Positions 16,841-24,734 of a DNA stretch of 64,000 nt are shown here, in pieces (positions within the stretch are counted from its first letter, which is position 1; every line of letters begins with the position of its first letter). The notes below the pieces were generated by a model. It searched no databases. It saw nothing but the letters and a program-made list of their open reading frames with translations, and was not told the DNA's origin. Source of the stretch: Phycisphaeraceae bacterium (GTDB lineage Bacteria; Planctomycetota; Phycisphaerae; Phycisphaerales; UBA1924); contig JACKHA010000005.1 of assembly GCA_020639215.1 (NCBI GenBank), forward strand, positions 62,001 to 126,000, read 5' to 3'. The position numbers and the translations under genes were made by a program.

Positions 16841-18394
16841 ATGAGCAAACCGCCGTCAACTGCCGCACGCGTCGTTTCGCTGGTTGTGCGGTCGGTCGTG
16901 GGCGTGGGGATCCTGGTTGTCGCGATCGGGGTCGCCGGGACGCTGGTCGCGACTCGCCCGTCGCCGCCGCGCGCCAACCGTCCGGAGCCGGTGCTGCAGG
17001 TCCGGGTGATGCCGGCGACCTCGGCCCAGGTGGCGCGAGTGTGGACGGGCTACGGCACGGCCCGGGCGATGAACGCCGCCCAGATCCCGGCCCAGGTCTC
17101 GGGCGTCGCCGTCGAAAGGCCGACGCGGATCGAGACCGGCATGGCGGTTCCGGCGGTGGAACCGCCTGTGGATCCGGCGATGGACCCGGTGCCGGGCCCC
17201 GATTCGAGCCCGGGGAGCGACCCGACCGCGGAGCGCCCGGAGGATCGAGTCGGCGGGCGTGCGTACCTGGATTGGTTGCGTGCGGCCGCGGGCGAGGGTC
17301 TGATCGTCCAGATCGATCCCTCGGACTACATCGCGCGTCTGGATTCGGCGCTCGACCAGATCGCGGCGACGCGTGCCCAGATCGCCAGCCTCGGCGTGCA
17401 GGAAGCGCGCGTGCGCGAGCAGGTTGCCCTGGCGACGCGCGAGCGCGAGGTGCAGGAGCGGGAGCTTGGACGCCTCGAGGAGGCCCAGTCCGCCGGCGGG
17501 GCGAACGTCAGCGAGATCGAGCGCCGGCGTTCGACGCTCTTCCTGGCCCAGCGGGTCGAGGCCCAGTTGCTCGAGCAGTATGAGCAGATCGAGCCGCGAC
17601 GGACCGAGCTGCGGGCCCGCCTGCGCGACCAAGCGGCGGTGGCGCGGATCGCGCGCGAGAACCTCGGGCGGACGGTCATCACCAGCCCGATCGCCGGCTC
17701 GCTGCAGGAGGTGATGGTCGAGCAGGGCGAGTGGGTCCAGAGCGGGGCGCCGGTGGCTCGGGTCGTTGACCTGTCGCGCGTCGAAGTCCCGCTGCGGGTG
17801 CCCATGAGCGCGGCCGGATCGATCCGCGTCGGCGACGGGGTCACGCTGCGGGCCGACGTGCGGGCGGATCTGTCGTGGGAGGGTCGGGTCGCGCGCCTCG
17901 CGCCCGAGGGCGACGCCGGCACGCGGACGCTGACGGTGTTCGTTGAGGTGCGCCAGGATCCCGGCGGCGACGCCGACCTGCTGCGCCCCGGGCAGTTCGT
18001 CGTGGGCGATGTGCGGACGCAGCGCTTGGAGCGTGTGCTCCTGGTGCCGCGGCGCGTGATCGCGGACGACCGGTTGTACATCGCGGTCGAGTCGGAGGCC
18101 GCCGAGGGCGGCACGATCATGGTGGCCCGATCGGTGCACGCGACGCCGCTGTTCGCGGTCGTGGGGCAGCGCCCCGACCTTGACCCGCTGGAGACCGAGT
18201 GGATCGCGTTGGCCCGGGGCGGGCAGCTGGGCGAGGGCGACCGCGTGATCGTGACCAACATCGATGACCTGCACGAGGGGCTGGTTGTCGGCGTGGCCGG
18301 GGCGGATGCGTCGGCGCGATCGAACCAGGCCGCGGCCGGCGGGTCGCGCGCCGGCGGGGCGGGAGGGCCCGAGGACGAGAGGGCCTCGCCATGA
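16841..18394 (+). CDS. RND efflux periplasmic adaptor (HlyD/AcrA family)
   Basis: This is the membrane fusion protein that links an RND pump to the outer membrane. The 517-residue product has one N-terminal helix (about 12-40), a lipoyl-like half (IPAQVSGVAVERPTR), a long alpha-hairpin (about 165-270, rich in Glu/Arg/Gln with ATREREVQERELGRLEE), the second lipoyl half (TVITSPIAGSLQEVMVEQGE) and a beta-barrel domain (LRPGQFVVGD). A Pro/Asp-rich insert (about 108-135) splits the first lipoyl half. It overlaps the pump gene by ATGA. No outer-membrane channel gene is adjacent, so a distant TolC homologue must be used. Confidence 0.92.
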   Translation: MSKPPSTAARVVSLVVRSVVGVGILVVAIGVAGTLVATRPSPPRANRPEPVLQVRVMPATSAQVARVWTGYGTARAMNAAQIPAQVSGVAVERPTRIETGMAVPAVEPPVDPAMDPVPGPDSSPGSDPTAERPEDRVGGRAYLDWLRAAAGEGLIVQIDPSDYIARLDSALDQIAATRAQIASLGVQEARVREQVALATREREVQERELGRLEEAQSAGGANVSEIERRRSTLFLAQRVEAQLLEQYEQIEPRRTELRARLRDQAAVARIARENLGRTVITSPIAGSLQEVMVEQGEWVQSGAPVARVVDLSRVEVPLRVPMSAAGSIRVGDGVTLRADVRADLSWEGRVARLAPEGDAGTRTLTVFVEVRQDPGGDADLLRPGQFVVGDVRTQRLERVLLVPRRVIADDRLYIAVESEAAEGGTIMVARSVHATPLFAVVGQRPDLDPLETEWIALARGGQLGEGDRVIVTNIDDLHEGLVVGVAGADASARSNQAAAGGSRAGGAGGPEDERASP

Positions 18395-21300
18395 GCCTGT
18401 CGTCGTTCGGCGTGCGGAAGCCGGTGGTGGCCAACCTGTTCATGTGGGCTGTGATCGGGTTCGGGATCGTGTTCGGGGTGAACCTGCGGCGCGAGTTTTT
18501 CCCGGAGATCCGTGCCGATCGCGTGCTGATCACCGTGCCGTACCCCGGCGCCAGCCCGGACGAGATCGAGCAGTCGCTGGTCATCAAGATCGAGGACCGG
18601 ATCGAGGGCCTTCGCGGCGTCGACGAGATCAACTCGACGATCTTCGAGGGCGTGGCGACGATCAGCGTCGAGTTCGACGGGAGCGTCGACTTCGAGTCGG
18701 CCCTGGCGGAGGTCAAGCGAGAGGTCGACGCGCTCCAGGACCTGCCCGAGCGGGCCGAGCGGATCACCGTCGCCAAGTTCGAGCCGAACCTGCCGGCGGT
18801 GATCCTGACGCTCTATGGGCCCGGAGACGAGGCCGCGATGAAGCGGGCCATGCGCGAGATGCGCGAGGACCTGCGCTCGCTGCCGGGCATGGGCGACGTG
18901 GCCATCAGCGGGACGCGGCGCGACGAGATCGGCGTCGAGGTGCGCCCCGAGGCGATGCTCGAGCACCGCGTCAGCCTGCCGGTGGCCGCGGCCCGCGTCC
19001 GCGAGGCCATGCAGGAACTGCCCGGCGGCACGGTCCGCACACCGACGGCCAACGTCCCGGTCCGCACGGTGGCGGCCCAGGAGCGCACGAGCGAGATCCG
19101 GGGCATCGTCGTCGCCGCCGGGCAGGACGGGCGACGCGTGACCCTCGGCGAGATCGCGAGCGTCGAATCGGGCTTCGCCGACGTGGACGTGATCACGCGC
19201 CTCAACGGCGAGCGGGCCATGTCGATGACGGTGTTCAAGGTCGGCGATGAGGACGCCGTGACCATGGCCGACCTGGTCAAGGCCTACGCCGCCGGGCGGA
19301 GCGGGGAGTCGATCGACCTGCGCCCCGGCGAGCGCCTGAGCCAGGAGGGCGCCCGGGCGACCGTGCCGAGGATCATGGCGTACGAACTGGGGCGTCTCCG
19401 CCACGACCAGCAGGCCCTGCCGGGGCGTCTGGCGATCACGACCGACCTGGCGCGGTTCATCACCGGGCGTCTGGAACTGCTGACGCGCAACGCCCTTTCA
19501 GGGGCCGCGCTGGTGTTCCTGACGCTGATGCTCATGCTCAACTGGCGTGCGGCGTTCTGGGTCACGGGCGGGATGGGGATTTCGATCCTGGGCACGCTGG
19601 CGGCGATGTTCTTTCTGGGCGTGACGCTCAACCTGCTGACGATGGTCGGGCTGATCATCGTGGTCGGCATCCTCGTGGACGACGGCATCGTGGTCTCGGA
19701 GAACATCCTGACCTGGCGCCGCGAGGGGCTCAGCCCGATCAAGGCGGCGATCCGTGGCGCCGAGGAGATCGCCTGGCCCGTCACCGGCACCGTCACGACG
19801 ACGATCGTCGCGTTCCTGCCGCTGGCGCTGATCGAGGGGCGGATCGGGGACATGCTGGCGGCCCTGCCGATGGTGGTGTCGATCGCGCTGGGCGTGTCGC
19901 TGATCGAGGTGCTGTTCGTGCTGCCGGCCCACCTGGCCCACTCGATGGAGGCCAGCGAGCGCCGCCAGCGCGAGGGACGCCCCTCGCTGATCGACCGGGC
20001 CGAGGCCTGGTTCGGCAAGCGGCGTGAGCACGTGCTGGAGAACATATTCACGCCTGCGTATTTGTGGGTGCTCGCCCCGGCGCTGCGCCACCGGTACCTG
20101 ACGCTGTGCGTCGCGTTCGGGACGATCGTGATCTCACTGGGCATGGTCGGGGGCGGGCGTGTGCCTTTCACGTTCCTGGCCTCGTCCGACGCCGAGACGA
20201 TCAACGGCGAACTGAGGATGCCGATCGGCACGCCCGCGGTCCGGACCGACGAGGTTGCCCGGCGCATCGAGTCGGCCGCCCTGGCCCTCGACGAGGTCAA
20301 GAGCGTGTTCGTCAACGTCGGGGGCGTGGGCAGCCTGGACGGGAACTCACCCCCTTCCAGCGGCGCCCACCTGGCCCAGATCATCCTCGAGCTCCACCCC
20401 GTCGAACTCCGCGAGCGCACCAGCGAGCAGGTCATCACCGCGCTGCGCCACACGCTCGGCGAGATGACGGGCGTCAAGAGCTTCCGCCTGGAAGAGATCG
20501 GCGGCGGCGGCTCCGGGCCCGACATCAACCTGGGTCTGGTCGGGAGCGACCCCGACGCGCTGCTCGCGACGGCGGCCGAAGTCCGCAAGCTCCTGATCGA
20601 CTTCGAGGGCGTGTTCGACGTGGCCGACGACGCCGACACCGGGCAGCGCGAGGCCCGCTTCGTGCTCCGCCCGGGCGCGAGCGAGCTGGGCTTCACGCAG
20701 GCCAACCTGGGCGAGCAGATCCGGGCCATGGTCTACGGGCTCGAGCCCTACACCTTCGCCGGCGACCGCGAGGACATCGACGTGCGCGTGACGATCCCCG
20801 TCGAGGACCGGCGCAGCCTCGGGCAGATCGAGTCCATGCACGTGTTCACGCCCGCCGGCCAGCCCGTGCCGCTGGGCGAGGTCGTCGAGTTCGAGTCGGC
20901 CGACTCGTTCGCGTCGATCCGACGCCTCAACCGCGAGCGGATCATCACCGTCACCGCCGACGTCGACCAGGCCCGCAGCAACCCGGAGGAGGTCGTGGCG
21001 GCCCTCATGGGCCAGCGCGGCGCGGCGTCGGGCGCGGACGCCCTTCCCACCATCCCCGAGATCCTGGCCCGCCACCCCGGCGTGCGATTGGAAGTCCGCG
21101 GCCGCCAGAAGGACCAGGCCGAGTCGTTCGCGACGCTGCCGGTGGCGATGCTGGCCGCCGCGAGCATGATCTATGTGCTGCTGGCCTGGCTGTTCGGCTC
21201 GTACACGCAGCCGCTGGTGATCCTGACGGCGGTGCCCATGGCGGTGATCGGCATGGTCTGGGGGCACTTCGTGCTCGGCTACACCATGACGATCCTGTCG

Positions 21301-21723
21301 CTCATCGGCTTCATCGCGCTAGCGGGCATTGTCGTGAACGATTCGCTGGTGTTCATCAAGTTCTACAACACCCGCCGGGGCGAGGGCGAGTCGCCGCTCC
21401 AGGCCGCGATGGCCACCGGCAAGGCCCGCCTGCGGGCCATCATGCTCACGACGCTCACCACCGTGTTGGGCATGGCCCCGCTCATCCTCGAACAGTCGTT
21501 CCAGGCCCAGTTCCTGATCCCGATGGCGATCACGATCGCCGGCGGGCTGATCTCCGCGACGGCCCTGACGCTCATCGTGCTGCCCTCGCTCCTGCTGATC
21601 CTGGACGATGTCGGGCGGGTCCTGGTGTTCCTGTGGACCGGGCGCCTGCACGCCCCCGGCGGCGGCGAGACCGGGCACACCCACGACGACGATGACGAGC
21701 CGTCGCCGGCCGTCGCGACGTGA
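18391..21723 (+). CDS. RND-family efflux transporter (AcrB-like)
   Basis: This is a proton-driven inner-membrane pump of 1110 residues. It begins MSLSSFGVRKPVVANLFMW and has the pore-domain segment VPYPGASPDEIEQSLVIKI (about 50-68). Helix 4 contains GILVDDGIVVSENIL, with the adjacent Asp pair used for proton relay. Two large extracytoplasmic domains and a second six-helix bundle follow (about 925-1090), and the C-terminus is acidic and His-containing (THDDDDE). Its substrates are not evident. It forms an operon with the adaptor (ATGA overlap) and converges on a Fur-family gene, 14 bp from its stop. Confidence 0.95.
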   Translation: MSLSSFGVRKPVVANLFMWAVIGFGIVFGVNLRREFFPEIRADRVLITVPYPGASPDEIEQSLVIKIEDRIEGLRGVDEINSTIFEGVATISVEFDGSVDFESALAEVKREVDALQDLPERAERITVAKFEPNLPAVILTLYGPGDEAAMKRAMREMREDLRSLPGMGDVAISGTRRDEIGVEVRPEAMLEHRVSLPVAAARVREAMQELPGGTVRTPTANVPVRTVAAQERTSEIRGIVVAAGQDGRRVTLGEIASVESGFADVDVITRLNGERAMSMTVFKVGDEDAVTMADLVKAYAAGRSGESIDLRPGERLSQEGARATVPRIMAYELGRLRHDQQALPGRLAITTDLARFITGRLELLTRNALSGAALVFLTLMLMLNWRAAFWVTGGMGISILGTLAAMFFLGVTLNLLTMVGLIIVVGILVDDGIVVSENILTWRREGLSPIKAAIRGAEEIAWPVTGTVTTTIVAFLPLALIEGRIGDMLAALPMVVSIALGVSLIEVLFVLPAHLAHSMEASERRQREGRPSLIDRAEAWFGKRREHVLENIFTPAYLWVLAPALRHRYLTLCVAFGTIVISLGMVGGGRVPFTFLASSDAETINGELRMPIGTPAVRTDEVARRIESAALALDEVKSVFVNVGGVGSLDGNSPPSSGAHLAQIILELHPVELRERTSEQVITALRHTLGEMTGVKSFRLEEIGGGGSGPDINLGLVGSDPDALLATAAEVRKLLIDFEGVFDVADDADTGQREARFVLRPGASELGFTQANLGEQIRAMVYGLEPYTFAGDREDIDVRVTIPVEDRRSLGQIESMHVFTPAGQPVPLGEVVEFESADSFASIRRLNRERIITVTADVDQARSNPEEVVAALMGQRGAASGADALPTIPEILARHPGVRLEVRGRQKDQAESFATLPVAMLAAASMIYVLLAWLFGSYTQPLVILTAVPMAVIGMVWGHFVLGYTMTILSLIGFIALAGIVVNDSLVFIKFYNTRRGEGESPLQAAMATGKARLRAIMLTTLTTVLGMAPLILEQSFQAQFLIPMAITIAGGLISATALTLIVLPSLLLILDDVGRVLVFLWTGRLHAPGGGETGHTHDDDDEPSPAVAT

Positions 21724-21737
21724 TCCGGCGCGATCGA

Positions 21738-22232
21738 TCAGAGCCGCGATCGGGCCGGCGACTTCGCGCGTCGCCTGGGCCGCTCCGCCGGCCCGCACCC
21801 GCCGTCCAGGCACTCCGGCGTGTGCACGTGCCCGGCTTCCGGCTCGGCCCCGGCCTTCTTGCTTCGCGCGCACGCCGCGCACCAGCCTTTGAGGATCACC
21901 TCGTGGTCGAGCACCCTGAACCCGGGCGGCGCCAGGGCCGCCAGGCCGCCGGGGCAGCCGTTCACGTCGAACACCCCGCCGCACAGCGTGCAGTGGAAGT
22001 GGTGGTGGTGTTGGCGACCGGCGGTCTCGTACCGATCGGGCTCCCCCGGCAGGCAGACCGTGTGCAGCCAGCCCTCCTCGACCAGGGCGGCGATCGTGCG
22101 GTACACCGTTGAGATGCCCAGCCCCGGCACGGCCTCGCCCGCCAGCGTCTGGGCCTCGCCCGGGCTGAGCGGGCGATCCGCCCGCTCGAACGCCGCCTTG
22201 ATCGCCTCACGCTGGCGTGTGTTGCGGACCAT
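21738..22232 (-). CDS. Fur-family metalloregulator
   Basis: This is a metal- or peroxide-sensing repressor of 164 residues. The winged helix has LSPGEAQTLA and GLGISTVYRTIAALVEEGWLH (about 38-58). The dimerisation domain has HHHHFHCTLCGGVFDV (about 74-89) and CAACARSKK (about 118-126), giving the two CxxC pairs of a structural zinc site. A C-terminal extension of about 35 residues with HVHTPECLDGGC adds two more Cys and His beyond the usual end. Fur, Zur and PerR cannot be separated by eye. Its last codons and TGA lie in a half-copy (21739-21751) of the CGATC palindrome. Confidence 0.9.
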   Translation of the reverse strand: MVRNTRQREAIKAAFERADRPLSPGEAQTLAGEAVPGLGISTVYRTIAALVEEGWLHTVCLPGEPDRYETAGRQHHHHFHCTLCGGVFDVNGCPGGLAALAPPGFRVLDHEVILKGWCAACARSKKAGAEPEAGHVHTPECLDGGCGPAERPRRRAKSPARSRL

Positions 22233-22254
22233 CGGGGGAGTTTAGGGACGGGAT

Positions 22255-22414
22255 TCACCGCCGAGGCGCTGAGGGCGCAGAGGAAGACAGTTCCGGAAGA
22301 GCCCGCGTCGAACTGCCGACGTCGCGCGGCCTTGATCCAACACTCGATATTCAGTACTCAGCACACAGCACTCAGCACCTGCCTTCCTCTGCGCCCTCAG
22401 CGCCTCAGCGGTGA
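22255..22414. repeat. GGAG-rich inverted repeat, copy 2, with ACTCAGCAC units in the loop
   Basis: The left arm (22255-22286, CACCGCCGAGGCGCTGAGG...) and the right arm (22383-22414) are reverse complements with only a mismatch or two over 32 bp. The loop holds a run of ACTCAGCAC-like units at 22351-22379. The right arm covers the last codons and TGA stop of the LysR gene that ends at 22405. Confidence 0.9.
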
Positions 22415-23292
22415 GTCCCCCCCACCGACGCGAGCAGCAGCCGCTCGAACATCCCGGCCGCCGGGGTCGGCACGCGCCCCTGGCGGCGCACGATTGCCAG
22501 ACGCCTGGTCAACCGCTCGTCGCGGCACGGCAACCCCTCGCGCGCCGCCAGCGCCAGGCTCGAGATCAGCCCCACCCCAACCCCCGCCTCCACCATCGAC
22601 TTGATCGACTCGATCGAACGCAGTTCCATCACCACGCTCAGCGTCGCGCCCGCGCGCTCGGCCGCCCGGTCCACCAGCTCCCGCACCGCCGAGCCCGCCT
22701 CGAAGGCCACGAACGCCTCGCTGGCCACGTCCCGGAACCGGAACCCGCGCCGCCCCTCCAGCGCGTGCCCGGGCGGCACGATCAGGCGCATCTCGTCGTC
22801 AACCAGCGGGATCTCCTGCAGGTCGCCCCGCCCCGGCACGCGCACCGGCAGCGTCACGATGCCGAGGTCCAGCTCGCCCCGGAGCACCGCGTCGGCCACC
22901 GCGCTCGAGCCCGCCTCACGCACGAAGAACCGCAGCCCGGGGTGCTGGCGACGCAGCGCCGAAACCACGCCCGGCAGCAGGTACGTGATCGCCGTCGCCC
23001 CGCCGCCCACCCGGATCGACCCCGCCCGGAGCCCGACTCGCTCCTGCACCGACCGCACACCCGCCTCGACGCGCCGGATCGCGTCGCGCGCGTGCTCGAT
23101 GAACACGGCCCCAGCGTCGGTCGGCTCCACGCCCCGCCCGGTCCGGTGGAACAGCTCCACACCCAGTTCCGACTCCATCTTGCGGAGCATCGCCGACAGG
23201 GCCGGCTGCGTCACGCCCAGACGCTCGGCGGCCCGGGTCATGTGCCCGGCGTCGGCGATCGCCACGAGGTATCGGAGCGGGGTCAACTCCAT
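22405..23292 (-). CDS. LysR-family transcriptional regulator
   Basis: This is a 295-residue LTTR. The N-terminal winged helix-turn-helix is complete (LRYLVAIADAGHMTRAAERL, then GVTQPALSAMLRKMESELGV, about 5-45), followed by the linker helix and the periplasmic-binding-like effector domain (RVGGGATAITYLLPG onward). The ATG at 23292 matches the family start. The final residues THR and the TGA stop are encoded by the right arm of an inverted repeat. The neighbour upstream is a rhodanese on the same strand, and the spacer is hairpin-rich. No divergent target gene is present, so the regulon is unknown. Confidence 0.93.
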   Translation of the reverse strand: MELTPLRYLVAIADAGHMTRAAERLGVTQPALSAMLRKMESELGVELFHRTGRGVEPTDAGAVFIEHARDAIRRVEAGVRSVQERVGLRAGSIRVGGGATAITYLLPGVVSALRRQHPGLRFFVREAGSSAVADAVLRGELDLGIVTLPVRVPGRGDLQEIPLVDDEMRLIVPPGHALEGRRGFRFRDVASEAFVAFEAGSAVRELVDRAAERAGATLSVVMELRSIESIKSMVEAGVGVGLISSLALAAREGLPCRDERLTRRLAIVRRQGRVPTPAAGMFERLLLASVGGTHR

Positions 23293-23328
23293 TGGGGGCA
23301 GCGTATCGCCGTGCCGACTTGCCGTGCC

Positions 23329-23482
23329 ATCAGGCGTGGCTCTGCACGCCTGATGCCAAAAAAAACGGGGGGATGCCCGCCCCGCCCGGCTTCTCGCACC
23401 AGCCGCTCCGAGCCGCGGCTGGTGGCACGAACCGAAGCCGCGATCGAGAGAACGCAGCAAACCCCCACGATCTCACGATCGC
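23329..23482. repeat. Hairpin-rich spacer with CGATC palindrome, copy 5
   Basis: Three structures lie in line. ATCAGGCGTG and CACGCCTGAT (23329-23338, 23345-23354) form a 10-bp stem. CACCAGCCGC and GCGGCTGGTG (23397-23406, 23415-23424) form another. A diverged CACGATCTCACGATCG palindrome lies at 23467-23482, just past the rhodanese stop. A run of eight A follows the first stem on the plus strand. Confidence 0.65.
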
Positions 23483-23485
23483 CCG

Positions 23486-23974
23486 CTACTTCGAGATCAC
23501 CACGCACCGCCCGCTGCTCTTGTCGTACCGCGGCACGCTCGGATCGACCGCCAGCGACCACAGGTCGATCCCCCCCGCCACCGACCGCACGTTCTCGAAC
23601 CCCGCCTGGCGCAGCAGCAGCGTCGCCTTGAGCGAGCGCCGCCCGCTGTGGCAGATGACCAGGACCTCCTTGCCGCCGCGCTCGTCGAGCACGTCCTCGA
23701 GTTCGTCGAGGCGCTGGCCGAGTTCCGGCAGCGGGATCAGCGTGCTGCCCGCGACGCTGGCGGTGTCGAACTCCTCCTGCGAGCGGCAGTCGAGCAGCAG
23801 GACGCCCCGCTTTCCGTCGTGCAGAGCCGCGTGGGCGTCGCGCGGGGCGATCTCAAGGTCTTCCTTGAGCAGGAACCCGGCGGGCAGGCCGCGCTCGTCG
23901 AACTGCGGCGAGGCCGAGCCGGTCCGCGCACCGCCCCGCCCCGCGTCGCCATCGGCGCACGGACCGCCGCTCAC
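23486..23974 (-). CDS. Rhodanese-domain protein
   Basis: The 162-residue cytoplasmic protein has a single rhodanese fold that can carry sulfur as a cysteine persulfide. The segment LLLDCRSQEEFDTASVAGS marks the first half, and VLVICHSGRRSLKATLLLR gives the active loop CHSGRRS with the catalytic Cys (about 109-115). GFENVRSVAGGIDLWS closes the fold. It begins at a GTG that overlaps the stop of the upstream lipoprotein gene (GTGA), so the two are translationally coupled. The longer frame upstream reads the lipoprotein gene in the wrong phase. The physiological sulfur acceptor is unknown. Confidence 0.88.
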   Translation of the reverse strand: MSGGPCADGDAGRGGARTGSASPQFDERGLPAGFLLKEDLEIAPRDAHAALHDGKRGVLLLDCRSQEEFDTASVAGSTLIPLPELGQRLDELEDVLDERGGKEVLVICHSGRRSLKATLLLRQAGFENVRSVAGGIDLWSLAVDPSVPRYDKSSGRCVVISK

Positions 23975-24672
23975 GGCTGCTCCCCGCGCGCCGGCTCGCC
24001 CGCGGGCTCGGCCGGATTGGGCTCGGCAGTGGGTTCGGCGCTCGGCGCCGGCTCGACGACCGACGGCGTCTCGATCGGATGCATCGGCGCGGGCGAGACC
24101 GGAGCCTCGAGGCGCGGCAGGCCCAGGCGATCCACAAACGGATCGCCAGTCGCCGCGCGCGGCTCGAACGCCGACGCCGAACCCGGACGCCGGTCGTATT
24201 CCCACTGCGGGCTCCGCTGGATGTCCGCCTCGGGCAGCTCGACGATGAACCCGAGCGGCACCGCCACCGTCGCCGGGGCGATCACGAACGGCCACGTCAC
24301 CGCGTCGTAGATCTGCTCGCTCTCGGAAGGCCCGCCGGGCAGCGACAACGCCTCGGCGACCGTCGGGTACGCCCCCGACGCCCGGGCCGTCACGCCGAAT
24401 CGGGTGTTCCGCCGGGCGTAGGTCGGGTTGTGGTACACCCCGTGGCTGGCGATCTCGTACTCGGTCGCGCCCCAGTTGGAGCGGTCCAGCGACACGACCG
24501 ACTGGGCGTCGCCGGCACGCCCCGGCGTGGTCGGCCCGGCCTCGAGGGCGGCCGGCATCCGCCCGGCAACGTCGAGACGGTCGTTCTGGGCCTTGATGCA
24601 GGCGGACAGGCACGCCGCGGCGGCGGCCACGGCGAGAATCGCGCCGGGATGGACGGGTCGGATCATGCCCAA
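23971..24672 (-). CDS. Putative lipoprotein, 233 aa
   Basis: The protein begins with a charged residue and a hydrophobic run ending in the lipobox LSAC (about 22-25), so it should be lipidated and anchored. The mature part contains SNWGATEYEIASHGVYHNPTY and YDAVTWPFVIAPATVAVPL, and no known domain is evident. The C-terminal 55 residues are rich in Pro, Glu and Ala, like a wall- or envelope-spanning tether. An alternative start two codons downstream (MIRPVHPG) is equally likely. It is the first gene of a two-gene unit with the rhodanese. It depends on Lgt for modification. Confidence 0.75.
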   Translation of the reverse strand: MGMIRPVHPGAILAVAAAAACLSACIKAQNDRLDVAGRMPAALEAGPTTPGRAGDAQSVVSLDRSNWGATEYEIASHGVYHNPTYARRNTRFGVTARASGAYPTVAEALSLPGGPSESEQIYDAVTWPFVIAPATVAVPLGFIVELPEADIQRSPQWEYDRRPGSASAFEPRAATGDPFVDRLGLPRLEAPVSPAPMHPIETPSVVEPAPSAEPTAEPNPAEPAGEPARGEQP

Positions 24673-24734
24673 ACACTAGCGAAACCGGGCCGGCTGGGCC
24701 AGCGGCGCCGGTCGAGGGGGGCGCGCCCCCCCGA

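Noticed and set aside
14422..16977. Large minus-strand open frame over lgt and queD
   Set aside because: Composition is Arg/Pro/His-rich, and the plus strand encodes motif-bearing Lgt and QueD.
23355..23366. Run of eight A after a hairpin, as a terminator
   Set aside because: The A-run would act as a T-tract only on the minus strand, where it precedes the hairpin instead of following it.
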